From: Atrichornis clamosus | Taxonomy: Eukaryota; Chordata; Aves; Passeriformes; Menuridae | Assembly: GCA_013400975.1 (NCBI GenBank) | Contig: WBMZ01009041.1 | Span: 35,874 to 99,873 of the forward strand | Reading direction: 5' to 3' | DNA length: 64,000 bases | In this document: positions 38,807 to 51,500 of the stretch, piece by piece | Numbering within the stretch: the stretch's first letter is position 1 | How the letters are laid out: every line of letters begins with the position of its first letter | Position numbers and translations under genes: made by a program | Notes under the pieces: generated by a model | Databases searched by the model: none | Told to the model about the DNA's origin: nothing | The model's input: the letters and a program-made list of their open reading frames with translations, nothing else

Positions 38807-39799
38807 GCTATTATTAATTTTGCAATGCAAAATTTTTGATTGAAACCTATTAATTTAGGAAAATATATATTTTATTAACATTCTTAAACATCCCTCTTAA
38901 TTGTGAACGTTGAGATCAAGGCTATGAGACATTGTAAGTTGCTAATACATAAGATATTATGTATGAAAGACATTGAACAATTCAACTGATGTTTCCAGAA
39001 ACTTCAGGCTTGTTAGTTGACATCTGACACTGTTAGTATACTTGACAATTACTTTACTTCATGGGTTGCTGTAATTAAGTTGGAAGGACTGATTAGCAAC
39101 AAACTACAATGAGATAGTGCTAGTCATCATATCAAGTAGCCATTCATCATGAACAGTAACATGTGTCTAGTATCAGTAGAGTTCAGTTATAGGTTCCTCT
39201 CTTTAATGAGGTAGGTTCAAAGAATGAAAGATCAAAGAAGTATTTTGAGAATACTCCTTTATTGCTGTAGAGCTAGCTTAAAATGTAACTGAAACTAAAT
39301 ATGCATTTTACATGATATATATGTGTATTTCGTATATTTATATGGACATCTTTATACATTATTCCTGTAAGAACAAAACCACATTCAAAAGCATGCATGA
39401 CAGTGTTAGAAATTATGTCTACAGGCTACGTATATATATATGTGTGTTTATATTTACAGAAGATAGATTTCGTTAAGCGATGACATGAATTTTGAACTTC
39501 CTCTGTCACCTTTTTTGTGTTGCAATTCTATCAGGGTAATAGCCATGTTTGCAGTTGAAATACAAAGTAATGCTTCATTGTAACTAGTTCTGTCAAATTA
39601 GACCATTAATCTTACTCTTACTTTCCTGTGGTAGGTTTTCCTCCAGCAAAGCAAATGAGCGTGTTGAATTTCTCTTTGTATTTGGGAATGTATTCTGCTC
39701 TCTGATTCTGTTAGTTCCGCTGATGCTTCACATAGTGGAGAAGCACCTCTGGAGTTTCTCCAAAAGTGGAAGTTGCTTCAAAGTTAACCTACAGCATCC

Positions 39800-40868
39800 T
39801 GTGGGTTGGTCTGGTCTGGATGACTGATGTCCACCCAGGCACTCTCTAACTCCACCTCCTCAACAAGACAGAGCAGGAAAACAAAGTACAAAAATTCATA
39901 GGTTGATACAAACACAAGGAGATCACTTACCAGTTACAGTCATGGGCAAAACAGATTTGATTTGGGAAAGACTGGTTTAATTTATTGACAATTTAAAATA
40001 GAGTACAATAGTGATAAACAAAGACAAAACTAAAATCCTCATCCGTCTCTCTTCATTACCACCACCAGCACCAGCACCACCACTATCACCACCTTCCCAG
40101 GCTCAGCTTCACTCCTTCATTCCCAACCCTTCTGCCTCCTCTCTGAGTGGTGCAGCCAGATGGGAAATGGAGAGTAATCCATAACACCTTATCTCTGTCA
40201 GCCCTTTCTCTTTGCATTGTTTGCCTGCTTCAGCATGGGATGTCCTCCCCACAGAATGCAGTCCTTTAAGAACTGCTCCAGTGTGACTCCTCTCCACAGA
40301 GTACAGTCCTTCAGGAATTGAGTGCTCCAGCAAGGACTCCCCATAACTTCTGTCAGAAGCCCTGCTCCTGCCCCAGACTCCTCTCCACAGGCTGCAGCTC
40401 CTGCCAGGAACGTTCTCCAGCGTGAGCTTTCTACACAGCCTCTTTCAGGCATACACCTCCTTTGGCACGGGGTCCTCCCTGGGCTGTAGGTGGATTTCTG
40501 CACCACTGCGGACCTCCATGGTCTGCAGGGGAACAACCTGCATCTTCATTGTCTCTTTAGAGGCTGTCAGGGAATTTCTTTGGCACCTGGAGCATCTCCT
40601 CCCCCTCATTCCCTGAACTTGCAGCTTACAGGACTCTCACATTTTCTCACTCCTGTCTATCATGACTTGTGTGCAGGATTAGTTTTACCCTTTCCTAGCT
40701 GTGTTACCACAGAGGCAACACCATCAGCATGGCCAGTGGGTTCAGCAATGACCAGGGATGGGTCCACTCTGCAGTCTACTGGAACAGGTAGTGTGTGCGT
40801 GGGCAGCCTTGCTTTCTGCTCACAGAGGCTACCCCTGAAGCTCCCCAGCCATCAAAACCTTGCCACTA
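39800..40868 (-). mobile_element. ERVL-type LTR, near full length, common avian family
   Basis: On the plus strand it begins TGTGGGTTGGTCTGG. It then shows GGAGATCACTTACCAGTTAC, GTCATGGGCAAAACAGATTT, TTTAATTTATTGACAATTT, repeated short blocks of the kind ...CTCCACAG..GCAGTCCTT..GAACTGCTCCAG, CTGTAGGTGGATTTCTGCAC, GAGCATCTCCTCCCCCTCAT and GTGTTACCACAGAGGCAACA. It ends CATCAAAACCTTGCCACTAG. I recognise this order as a widespread avian ERVL LTR read on the minus strand. The outer end near 40868 is diverged and no target duplication is seen. Open frames inside (40109-40333 and 40198-40536 minus, 40490-40936 plus) are not genes. Confidence 0.78.
40057..40093. repeat. Imperfect (ACC)n within LTR
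   Basis: ACC/AGC trinucleotide units interrupted by TAT, inside the LTR at 39800-40868. It is a local expansion. Confidence 0.75.
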
Positions 40869-42530
40869 GAATGAAAGTTTTACTGTGCTGTAATGTAACA
40901 CAGACCATAATCATCCTTGACTATTTAAAGCTTTAGGAAGAAAGAAGAAAACAGTACAGATGATGAATTTTTAATCCATTAGGAACACCAGAGAATAAGA
41001 AATTCCATTTCTGAAGCTAACAGGACCTGCCCCTGAAGGCGAGGGTAACTCAGGTTCTTGTTAATAGCTCCCTTGCAGTGGATTAGGATGTCCCAATACC
41101 TCCCCAGGGGAATTTGACACCTGAGCCAGTTGTCTAAGGGAGGATGCTGGCGTGATAAAAACACTGCAGTGCCTCAGCAGGGTCTGCTTCTCATCAGCCT
41201 TCTCCCTTATCTGGATCAAAACCCAGCTTGTGGCCTCTGATGGTGGGTGTTCACCCCCTCTGTATGACGTGGATCAGAGGCTTCACCACCACACAAAAAA
41301 ACTCTCCTCCTCCCCTTTTTTTGGGGGCAGGGGATGCAAACCTGGCCTCAGCAAAGGCACCCGCTGCTTCTGCTCATGGCTGATTGTTTGAGACATTAAT
41401 CATTAGAGTTTCAGTCTCTCACAAAAACATATGTAGGATAAAAATTATATCATTTGTATAATTTTATGCAGAACACTAGTTGACTTGCATTTTGAAAGAA
41501 TAAGGCAACTTATTTGACACTGTAGATAATACATTTAGAAGCTTTCAGGTATCTTAGTAATAGAGGGTACTGATATCACTAACTCCTTAAATGAAAATAA
41601 ATTATAGAAATATCCACTCAGAGAAAAGAGAAACACTGGAGTTAGCATTCCTTAGTTATAAATTTTCAAAAAAAATTAGGAACACCCTGGGTTCAAAAAT
41701 CATTGAACTCATACAGATTTTTCACTGATTGGGTGTTTGGTCTTAAGTCTGTAAAAATTTTTTTTTTTGCTTATTGATATATGTGCATTACTATCTGTAA
41801 GTAGTTTATTTTTTAATCTCAAGCCTGAGATGTTTCCTGTTTCTATACCATCTTTTAACATGACTCTCAGATATCATGATGTGTAAGTCTTGAGATTTTT
41901 AGCCTGGGTTTTATTAGAATGACACTTCAAAATGAAAACTTAAATGTTTGTTGTCTCTTTTATGGTGTTCATATGAGGTACTCATACTGTTAATCTGTTT
42001 GGATTTGTGCAATAACCAACTGGATTTCCTATTTCTCTCCTTTATTTTCAGTAAAGAATAATTACAACTGTTGAAGGTTCCTCCATTTAGCACAGAAATT
42101 GTAGGATCTTGATCCCCTGTTAAAATATTACAGGGAGTGACAGCAAAAACTATTGTAAGAAAGTGGTAGGAATGTTTCAATTTTTACATCTTAACACGAA
42201 AAAGCAGATCACATATCATTCTGTTAGCCTGATTTCTAGGGCCCTCTTCATTTGTTTTGTATTTAGTCAAATAGTCATACCTTTTCTGATATCATAATTA
42301 TATAAAATATGAAGATTATTTAAGCTAATTGATTATACTTTGCAACTGAAATTGTCTAAGAACATTCAATACCCAGATTTTACATCTCAGCTGAGAAGTG
42401 GTCACGTCTTAAGTTAAGCTAAGTCTATAGTAATGTGAATGTAACACAGGAAGAGACATTTCCAACTCATAACTTATTCAAAAAAGAATGATTTGTGAAG
42501 AACAGTTCAGTGTCAATCTCTTCTCACGAG
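40869..42530. other. Unannotated stretch
   Basis: The first part (about 41000-41390) is GC-richer than the surroundings and could be further retroelement remnant, but nothing in it is recognisable. The rest is plain AT-rich sequence. A 61-codon minus frame at 40979-41164 has no recognised domain. Confidence 0.45.
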
Positions 42531-42534
42531 TAAG

Positions 42535-42786
42535 AATTGATAGAACTAGAAGAAACAGCTTCAGATTTTGCCAGGTGAAGTTTAGATTGGATACTAGGAA
42601 AAAATTTCTTCTCCAAAAGGGTTGTCAATCATAGGAACAGGCCATCCAGGAAAGTGGTTAAGTCACCATACCTGGAAGTATCTAGATGTCATATAAATGT
42701 GGCACTTAGGGACATGGTTTAGTCAGGGATTTGGCAGTCCTGGGTTAACAACTGGACTCAAAGGTTTTTTCCAATCTAAACCTTAA
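42535..42786 (+). mobile_element. CR1 LINE 3' end fragment
   Basis: The plus-strand CR1 3' region is visible as GTGGCACTTAGGGACATGG, TTTAGTCAGGGATTTGGCAG, GGTTAACAACTGGACTCAA and TTTTTTCCAATCTAAACC. The terminal ATTCTATG repeat is lost or eroded. Another CR1 begins less than 20 bases downstream in the same orientation. Confidence 0.88.
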
Positions 42787-42802
42787 GATGTCATCTATAT
42801 TT

Positions 42803-43751
42803 CAGAAAGGTCATGGTCCCAGACATGGTCCCACACAGCATCTTTTTGGAGAGACATGGATTTGAAGGGTGCACTATTCATGGATAAGGACACAGACAGA
42901 GGGTTGTAGTTAATGGCTCTATGTCCAGGTGGAGGCTGGTGACAAGTCCTGTTTCTCAGGGCTCTCTGTCTTGGGGCCAGTGCTCTTCAGTATTTTCGTC
43001 AATGGCACAGACAGTGGTATTGAGTGCAGCCTCAGCAAGTTTGCAGAAGGCATGAGTGGTGCAGTGAACACAAGAGAAGGAAGTCATGCCATCCAGAGCA
43101 ACCTGGACAAGCTTGAAAAGTGAGTCCGTGAGAACTTCATGAAGTTAAACAAGTCCAAGTGCAAGGTTCTGTACCTGGGTTGGGGCAATCCCAAGCATGA
43201 ACACAGACTGGGAGATGAATCTATTGAGAGCAGTCCTGTGGAGAACGACTTGGGTGTTATGGTGAATAAAAAGATGGACATGACTCGGCAATGTACACTT
43301 GCTGCCCAAAAAACCAATTGTATCCAGGGTTACAACAGAAGGAATGAGACCAGCAGGTTGAGGGAGGGGATTCTGCCCCTCTAATCTGCCCTCATGAGAC
43401 TCACCTGGAACACAGCATCCAGTTCTGGGGTTCCCAACACAGGAAATACCTGGACGTGTTAGAGTTGTCCCAGAGGAGGGCCACAAAGATGATCAAAGGC
43501 CTGGAGCACCTCTCCTGCAAAGACAGGCTGAGAGAACTGTGAGGGTGATGAGGCACTGGAACAGGTTGCCCAGAGAAGTTGTGGGTGTCCCATCCCTGAA
43601 AGTGTTTAAAGCTATTTGGATGGGGCCCTGAGCAATATCATCTAGTGGGTGGCATTCCTGCCCATGGTGGAATGGTTGGAATTATATGATTTTTAAGAGC
43701 CCTTCCAAAAGAAACCATTCTATGATTTTAAATGATTTTATGATTCTATAG
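42803..43751 (+). mobile_element. CR1 LINE, ORF2 palm to 3' tail, inactive
   Basis: The plus-strand copy starts at the CR1 region encoding the RT palm. The frame at 42929-43123 contains LGPVLFSIFVNGTDSGIEC and SLSKFAEGMSG. At the position where CR1 normally has the catalytic F-A-D-D box it reads FAEG, so both catalytic aspartates are gone. The next frame, 43139-43384, continues ORF2 (MKLNKSKCKVLYLGWGN; SSPVENDLGVMVNKKMD). Stops and frame breaks separate these. A deletion near 43540 joins ORF2 sequence to a GAGGCACTGGAACAGGTTGC block. The tail is an imperfect ATGATTTTAAATGATTTTATGATTCTATAGG. It cannot encode an active enzyme. Confidence 0.9.
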
Positions 43752-46278
43752 GTATTTTTTTTTTGTACAGTGGGACAACTGATAAAGAAATACGTTACTT
43801 TTAACCTCCCAAAATGTAAGATTTGTTGTCTTTAGAGGAAAAGGCAGATGGGTTATATCAGTTCCAGTTTGAGGTTGCTTATTATGCTTCATCTTAGTAT
43901 TAGCATAATTTCCTCTAGCTTTCTTTGATCTTTCTTTATTTGCCTCAGGTTATTTCAAGAGTTATGCATGAAATGCTTCAGTCCACTGGAAAAACAGTGT
44001 TGTGAATTTTTGCTGCCACATAGATTTTCTTAGAACTGAAACTGTACTGCAGTGTTTAAGACAAGAGACACAGCCCATGCTCTGCAACTGAAGACAGAAG
44101 AAGGTGAAAAGGCTGAATCCTGTCCAGTCAAGGACAGCTGCCAGCATGGAGTCATGCACTTCTACAGACATCAGTGGTGTTCTTTTCAATCCCCACTGCT
44201 TCAGAAGAAGCACATTTTAACTATGCATTGTGTAGGATCACTCTAACTCCTAGTTTCTTTTTTCTTTTTAATTTATATATTTCTTAGCATGACATTTTCA
44301 AATGCTAATCAATGTATGTGTTTACCACTATTCATATTTTACACAGCCAGTGCAAACTGACCTTTATGCTGTGAACTAAACAGTTGGGAACGGGAGTTTT
44401 GAGATATCTCCCAGCACATGAAATCTACAAGATTCAAGAACAGCTGCTTTATAAAATCTTCTGATCTCATTGTGTCTGGGATAGGATTTAACCGGTCACA
44501 AATACTTTAAGCAATGCACAGGAATTGAGGGTTTTCTTACATCTAAATGTAGTCGAAAACCCTTCCTCATTTCCACTGCACATCAGTAATGCCAGACCAG
44601 CTTTAAACACATGGACACTCATGCACAGTTTCCCTTCTGTGATGCCACAAGCAAAAGGTGTAAAGTATCTGTGTCACCCAGAACTATTTGCCTTTAACTC
44701 ACTTTTACAGCCAAGACACAATCCTCTGTTTTTACTCCTTTCTCTGCCACACATTAACTGTGTGATTTTAGATTTATTACATTGTCTCACTGAGCCTCAT
44801 GCACTGTCTGTCAAACACTGGTAATGATGCTTCCTGGCTCCCACATCTGTCCCATTTGTTTTGATGACAAGCAATTTGGAGAGTGGACTGTTGGGCACAG
44901 CATCCTCACAGCACTTAGCACCACAGCACCACACTGTCTGAAGTCTTGCATGTTTGAATGCAATCCATAAAGCATTATAAGTAATAAATCTTCCTAAACC
45001 CTCCCAGAGGACTTGCATTTTCCATTTCATCTTAAGCAGTCAGTGAAGGCTCTGACATTTAGTAGGAGAGACAAAGTTTCTATTGGCAGAGTGAGCAAAA
45101 AAAGGTGCATTTTCTCAGTTTTGTGTGTGCCTCACCTCTGGCTCAGAGGATTGACTTTTCTGGATTGAAGGGCAGTTTATTTTCAAGGCTCATTCAGTCT
45201 AGGCCTCTCAGCCACAGTTACTATCAAAGATGTCAATCAGCATTAGCTGTAATTGTTTTATGATAGAGAACTGGAATGAGGCCACCAATTCATTTCCTAT
45301 AGGCCACAAAGAAGCTATCTAATTGTCACCATTTTCACTCATTGCTGACCTCAGGTAATTTCATGCCGTTATCTGGAAGTTAAAAGCTCCCCATACCATT
45401 ACCTGACAATAAAACTATCTATGCCTTTGAATTTTCATTTCTGAAAAGATCTTTGGTCAGCCTACATTTTCTCACGTGCTTTTAGCCGCTGTTGATACCA
45501 GAACAGAGAAGTGATTTGTGATGTCCAGGTTTAGCCAGTCCAGCTGCCACGTGCCCTGTGCACAGCTGTTTTTTGCTGTGTGGCCTGCAGTGGCTTTAAA
45601 CCACCTGATTCTCACCCAAAGGGAGAGTCAATATTTACAAAAACATTTCAGCAAGTAACTGCAGGGGGTTTTATTGCTATTCTGGGTACTGGTATTTCAG
45701 AAGCATAGAGAGCATTAGCAGGCCTCTTTCCATTAACTTGATATTAGCTTGATAGTAACTTGATATTGGCTTGATACTGCATTTGAAAGCATTTAATCTT
45801 TTGGGAGTGAGGGTCAGGCCATTGTTTTTGTATGAGTGGTTTAATTTGGTTTTTCCTCATAGTGAAATGTTTAATGAATGGTTGCTTTTGCATTTAGTTT
45901 TCAATTTTACTTAGGAAATTGTTTGAAAGATCCATAGAACATTTCAGTCTGAGAGACACTCCTGAAGATAAGTCATGATACTCCTTCTTCTTTACAGTTC
46001 CTCTGCTGCATTTATAGGATGCAGCTATCAAGATTTCCTAAACCAAATTTAATTGTTTTTAAAAATAAAAATTCTGGTATGTCTGGCTATATTTACTAGT
46101 ATTTTATTGTGAAAAGAGATCCAAGAAAATGGAAAAGGTTGAGAAAGAAGACATGTTTCTGTAGAAGTAAGAACAGCTGGATTTGAGCTTCAAATTATTT
46201 TGGATAAAGACAGACTGCAGTTGACATTCAATTTTCATTTTATGTGTAACAGGGGAAAAAAAACAATCCAGCTTAATC
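43752..46278. other. Unannotated stretch
   Basis: No recognised gene or transposon. It includes a 22-base tandem pair at 45734-45777, listed separately. Minus-strand frames at 43962-44213 and 44797-45030 have no recognisable domain. Confidence 0.5.
45734..45777. repeat. 22-bp tandem pair with TTGATA spacing
   Basis: Two copies of TAACTTGATATTAGCTTGAT plus AG or AC. They differ at two positions (A/G in the middle and the last base). Each unit itself holds TTGATA twice, about 11 bases apart. Confidence 0.85.
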
Positions 46279-46508
46279 GTAGAATCATAGAATGGTTTGG
46301 GTTGGTAGGGACATTCAAGGTCCCCTAGTTCCAACCCAGCTGCCATGGGCAGGGACACCTTTCACTAGACCAGGGTGCTCAGAGCTCCATCCAGCCTGCT
46401 CTTGAACTCTTCCAGGGATGGGGCATCCACAACACCTCTGGGCAAGCTGTTCAGTGCCTCACCACCCTCACAGCATAGAACTTCCTCCTAATAGCAAATC
46501 TAAACTTA
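46279..46508 (-). mobile_element. CR1 LINE 3' UTR fragment
   Basis: It starts with the tail on the reverse strand (GTAGAATCATAGAATGGTTT), followed by CAGCTGCCATGGGCAGGGAC, CACTAGACCAGGGTGCTCAG and CACAACACCTCTGGGCAAGC. This is the typical CR1 3' UTR, truncated at about 46508. It is less diverged than most copies in this window. Confidence 0.93.
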
Positions 46509-48408
46509 CTGTCTTTCACTTTAGCTTTTTAATAAGCCCTTAGGAGATGATTTCATGTGTGTGTGTGTGTGTATTTTTTTTTTCTCCCTTATGAGTAATA
46601 AAAATAAGAGTGGAATAGCTTAAAAAGAGCCCCCAGAATATCATAATAATTTTCTCTGATTTGCTGAATAAGCAGATACTTAATATCAGAGATAGCACCA
46701 TGTTCTTTCTCTACCTACCTTTTTCTGTTTTACATAATGCAGTAACAGATGACAGTGAGATATTATTAAAATCAAATTAAGAATAAAATGCACACTCCTC
46801 CCCCAAAAACAGTTTTAAGTCAAAGTCTCTGCTTTGCAACACTAAAAATTGCTGAAATATTATATGAAAAATTAATCTACATTAGTGTCAGCAAATATTT
46901 AAATAGCTGGAAAGAAGTCAGAAAGAAGGTACGAATCCACTGCTTATAGATGGTAGGAGAACACAACTGTACACAGTATCCTTTCCTTGCTGATTCTTCC
47001 TACAGCCACTTCCAGAGGGGAAATAGTGGACATGGATGTACTACTGACATGACCTAATAGGACAGTTCCAGAGTAGAGGTAGCAGAATCTTTTGAAGTCT
47101 TCACAGCACTAATTTCTGACATTTAAGTACACATTTACTTGATTTATTTTAATGTATTCTATTAGGAAAAAATATATATATTTCTGTATATTTGTCTTTT
47201 CTCCAGTCCACAGAGATGCCATCTCCTTTTCTTATGTATTGCCTAGAATTTCAGTTTTTCTTCACTTTTAAACATGAATTCCTGCTTTAAAAAAAGAACA
47301 AGAAGAAAACAAGAAACAAACCTCATAAATTTTTAGAATATAAATAAGCATGAGTTTCATGTCTGATAGCTCTGCCCAGTGAAACCAAATTCTTGTAGCA
47401 AAGCAGATATATCACAATACAGCATTTAGAATACTAGAAACACTTATAATTGGAGTACTGTTATATATTTATTTTGAAAATATTTACTGTCTTATCCCAG
47501 AATAAATTATTTATAATTTTTGATGGAAAAGTAGAAACCCTAACTAATTTCTCCTTGCAAACCCTCCTAATTTATCTTGCAAAGTGCTGAATATTTTCTG
47601 GTGGTCAGGGATGGTTGAGGAATCAGAAATCAGATTAAACAGTATTTTTAGTGTCTCAAATCACTCTTAGTCTAGTCTTTTTCTTTCTTGTGCTTCCTCT
47701 CTACTTTGTTCTCTGTCAGATACATAGAAATTGAAGACTGGATGGCTTTCCTTGAATCAAAACTTTTAAAAAATATAAGAAGCTTTAAGTGTCACTGTAT
47801 TTTGGGTGGCTGAAGAGTGAGAAAAGGAAAGAGTGTGAATTCAGCTTTTCAGTAATTTTTAAGAGAATAAAAAGCATTCCTGTTGATTTCATCAGCAAGA
47901 TGTTCAGAAGTCTCTGATACAGTAGCACTGTACAACCACAGATGGGAAAAAAATGACCATTTTACTCCCTCAAGCCTTATCTTTTGAAAGTTCTTCTTGT
48001 TTGCAACTTGAACCGTAGTTTTAAGAATAATTCTCAGGAATGGAACCGAACTCTAGGTCAGAAAACTGTTATTGGTTTAGATTTAGGATCCACTAAAGAG
48101 GGTCTTAATAACTGTAAAGTGATAAAGTCAAGAAGGAGTGATAAGGGTGTCTAAAAGGACTATTCTCACTATGTCATCTGGATCTCAGGAATGCATATGT
48201 TGTCTTGGCAGTGACCTGAGCAAAAATAGCAGTGTGCTTTGTAATGCTGCCTAGGTTGTGCTCATTTAACTTTCCATCCTCTGTCTTTTCTGGCCTGCTA
48301 GCTCTGACTGTTGCATCACTTATTTAGTAAAAATGCTCTGGGGCTGCACGTATCTCAGACTTTGAACCTGAGAATCATAATTAACATCGCTAATTTCCAC
48401 CCATATAG
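46509..48408. other. Unannotated AT-rich stretch
   Basis: It contains a (TG)8.5 run at 46556-46572 followed by poly-T. I see no gene or recognisable transposon. Confidence 0.55.
46556..46572. repeat. (TG)n dinucleotide repeat
   Basis: Seventeen bases of alternating TG, followed by ATTTTTTTTTT. It lies about 50 bases from the truncated edge of the CR1 above. Confidence 0.9.
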
Positions 48409-48510
48409 GCAAAACCTGTCACTCCCAAGTTGAAAGTCTCTTTCCAAGACTTCGACATTCATTTGGTTAAGCTCAGTAAAAAGCCAGTATCTGTAAAAAA
48501 AAAGAAGAAG
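48409..48510 (+). other. Candidate small coding exon, 34 codons, unrecognised
   Basis: An acceptor-like TTTCCACCCATATAG (AG at 48407-48408) and a donor-like AAG|GTGACT (GT at 48511) bound exactly 102 bases, phase 0-0, with no stop. The peptide starts AKPVTPKLKVSFQDFDIHLV and ends in a run of lysines encoded by AAA/AAG. It contains KVSF, which fits the general RVxF docking motif for protein phosphatase 1, though four residues are weak evidence. The frame happens to stay open well past the proposed donor, to 48798. A long minus-strand frame (48355-48762) overlaps, so openness alone is not informative here. I cannot name the gene. Confidence 0.25.
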
Positions 48511-48519
48511 GTGACTGAA

Positions 48520-51500
48520 CAAGCAACAATGTTTTACATTAGGAAGGTCATCAGTTTCCTTGTCAGGACTGAAAAGAAATGTATTTGTTGTTTCCCTTGT
48601 CTTTATTTTACCTTCTACAAACACAAAAATTCCACCAATCAGTGGAAAAAGGGATCTTCTCTCAGTGCAGTGATGATTAGACTTCCCCTCTGGCAGCATG
48701 GACTGAGCTTCAGGAAAAGATTCTCCTGCTACTCGTTTGAGAAAATGGGCCTGATGCTTCACATTTTGCTATTTATGCAGTCCTTCATACCCAGATAAAA
48801 GCAGGTATGAACTGCAATCAGTTCAGTCTTGTTCTCTTACATCTGCCATATACAGACATAAATCATGCATGAGCTGCTTAGTAGGGAAGAATCAAGTTTG
48901 AAATATCTATGTTTTATGAACTTCAGTAGTTTCCTGTGAGTCAAAACTAAGCTGGAAGGGAAAAAAAAATTCAAGGAACTTCAAGCAGGTAGTTTTTCCA
49001 ACCTGTTTTGTTATCTCATGAGCTTTGTCGTCAATGATCTGAAACTTTACCTACCCAAGTTCTCAGTCCACTGGCATTAATCCTCTCTGTTCTGTTAACC
49101 ACCACCTTTCTTGGCTTCTCCAAGGACAAAATAGATTAGGAATGCATGAATGTGCTGCTGAAAACCTTTTTTCTTTTAAGTAGCACATGAGACAAATGTA
49201 GGTGACAAAGAACAAATTACTGCCACACAAGTCACGGATTTCCTGGGGGTATATATGACCACAGTCTGTTCTATTTCTCATATGTGTGAAAGTTAATTTT
49301 GAAGAGTGAGAGGTGAACCAGAGGAGAGGAAATGGGAGGGCAGAGACCCAGCCTTCCTTTGGTGTCTCTTTCATGGAAGTGACTGAACTTCATACCTCAT
49401 AAAATATTCATCACATTGTTTGAAGAATAAAACAACATGTGTGTGTCTGCTCTCAGCCTTTAGGAAAGAGAGAAATTCCTCATGGATATGATTTATATTC
49501 ATTGTGTAAGCTTTTGTGTGGTTGATAAGTCAGTGAGAATAAAGATCGTGTGGAAAAATAGTTTGAAAAAGATGTTCTGTGTTGTAGCTCACAGCTCTCG
49601 TGCTGCACAAATATGATTTATTTTCATATTTCACTAACAAGACTCTCTGGTGAGATGGATGTTAATCTCCACAGACTGCTCTTCCCCTAGAAAAAAACTA
49701 TTCCTAGAAGACATCTTTTAATGAGCTATAGGAACTGCATATTCTTATCTATGCCTCATGTTAAAATGTAGGCAGCTGACTTCTGAAAACTATTTTACTG
49801 CATTTTAAAAAGGAACAAGCATTCAAAAACAAGGACTTATTGTAGAAACATCCCAATATATTAAAATCTTTTAATTCCAAAGTTCCCCTTCTGACTCTCC
49901 TTTTGCTTCCACCTGCTAGTGTCAGAAACAGTGGTGACTGAAACACTGGCACCTCACCACAGTGTCCCTGCCTATTGTTCAGTCCTCCCCACATAGTCTC
50001 CAGTGACTTCAGATCTTTCATAATTTCTTTAGTAATACAGTCTTGTTTGTTTTTCTGTGCTGTCCTGTTAAATTTCCTTCACATGAAAATAAAGACATTT
50101 TTTCATTTTTAAAATCAGTCACTTTCACAGATAAGGTCAAATAGTTTTTAAATTTTTTTTTATGTGTTAATTATATGCTATGATATGCTTGGTCATCTTT
50201 CTTAGCGAAGTTAGTGAAAAAATCCAGGTGAACCATATTTTGATCATGCCCTTAATCTTCTCTTCCAAGCAGCCTCATGCTGTTCATAATCCTGGAATAA
50301 CTAAACTAACTTTTTTTGCATCATTTAGCATCTATCGTCCTTTAAATTTCTCTCTCTAAGATCTGTTTTACTCCTAAGGCTAAACCTTTTTTGGAGGCTA
50401 TAAGTAGGTCTTGTCTCCTAGCTAAAAAGTGTTTTCAAGTGACAAAGATGGCATGCGTCTCCTCATGTTTGGTGGATTGTGGATCTCCTCACACAGTCTC
50501 CAGTACTGCCTCACAGGTGTATATTTGGTGATATACAATTTCATGGTTCTTGTCTTGGTACCACTCACCATAATGAAACACGACATAAGCTGACCCTTGT
50601 CACAGTTAGTAGCAGCGATATGACTTAGGAATGTGATTTTTGGTGGTGACTACTTTCTCTACCGGTTCCTCATGGTCACCGTGGCTACTTAAATACGGCT
50701 TGGGAGGTTTTCAGGGGGATGAGATGGTCCCGAGCTGTGGCTGTCCTGGAGTAAAGGAAGCATAAAATTCTTCTGTAGTCATTTCAACTGTCAGACAGGT
50801 GCAATTCTAGTTTTATTCTTCCATTGTAATTGAAATTGCAGAGCAGCTTGCTTTGGGAAAACTAAGTCTGTGCAGACGTGAATACTCAGTAATAACTATT
50901 AGGAGTTCTAACAGAAAATATCAGGTTGGGGAGAAGACATATTGCTTGTATGATCTGAAAGAATCAGGATCTAACCAGTTTGTGGGCTTCAAAAATATGA
51001 CCCAAATAATTACCTGCTTCAGAAACGTTCTGCTTTGTGATAATTTTTTTTTTTTGCGTTTTTCATGTAATATACTGGTATTTGCACTGTCATCAGACCT
51101 TGGTCATGGTCCAGGGCTCACTTATACTAGATGGCACGTGAAAAAAGAATAAGAACTCTCTTCTGTGGTGTTTACAATGTATGTTTAAGAGGAGACAGCA
51201 GTTGAGAACAGACTTGCCAGGGGAGTACAAGACAGAGGCAATACCGATCAATACACTAGGCAGTGATTTCAGCAGTACCTAATTGATGTTTGTTTTGAGC
51301 AGACAGTACTACAATAGTTTTAACGAGACTTTAAAAGAGTTTATAGGAAGTTCTAAAGTTGTGGGAGAAATTATATGGTGTCAAATCCATAAATGGGGAA
51401 ATGACAATTATGTTGCATTTGAAAGATTTTTGGTAGTGCTGGGGCAATGCAACAGGCAATCTGAACTGAAATATTCTCCACCTGGCACTTAGCCATAGAG

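Larger units (their letters stand above)
32249..39799. other. Unannotated AT-rich stretch
   Basis: No gene or recognisable transposon. It contains a poly-T tract at 35315-35347 and an (AAT)7 run at 38786-38806. A purine-rich and slightly GC-richer part near 36650-37070 has no recognisable content. Confidence 0.55.

Noticed and set aside
40109..40936. Open frames up to 148 codons
   Set aside because: They lie within or just past the ERVL-type LTR; no retroviral or host domain is present.
48355..48762. 135-codon minus-strand frame
   Set aside because: It overlaps the plus-strand exon candidate, has no recognised domain, and its peptide shows no conserved-looking pattern. At most one of the two strands could be coding.
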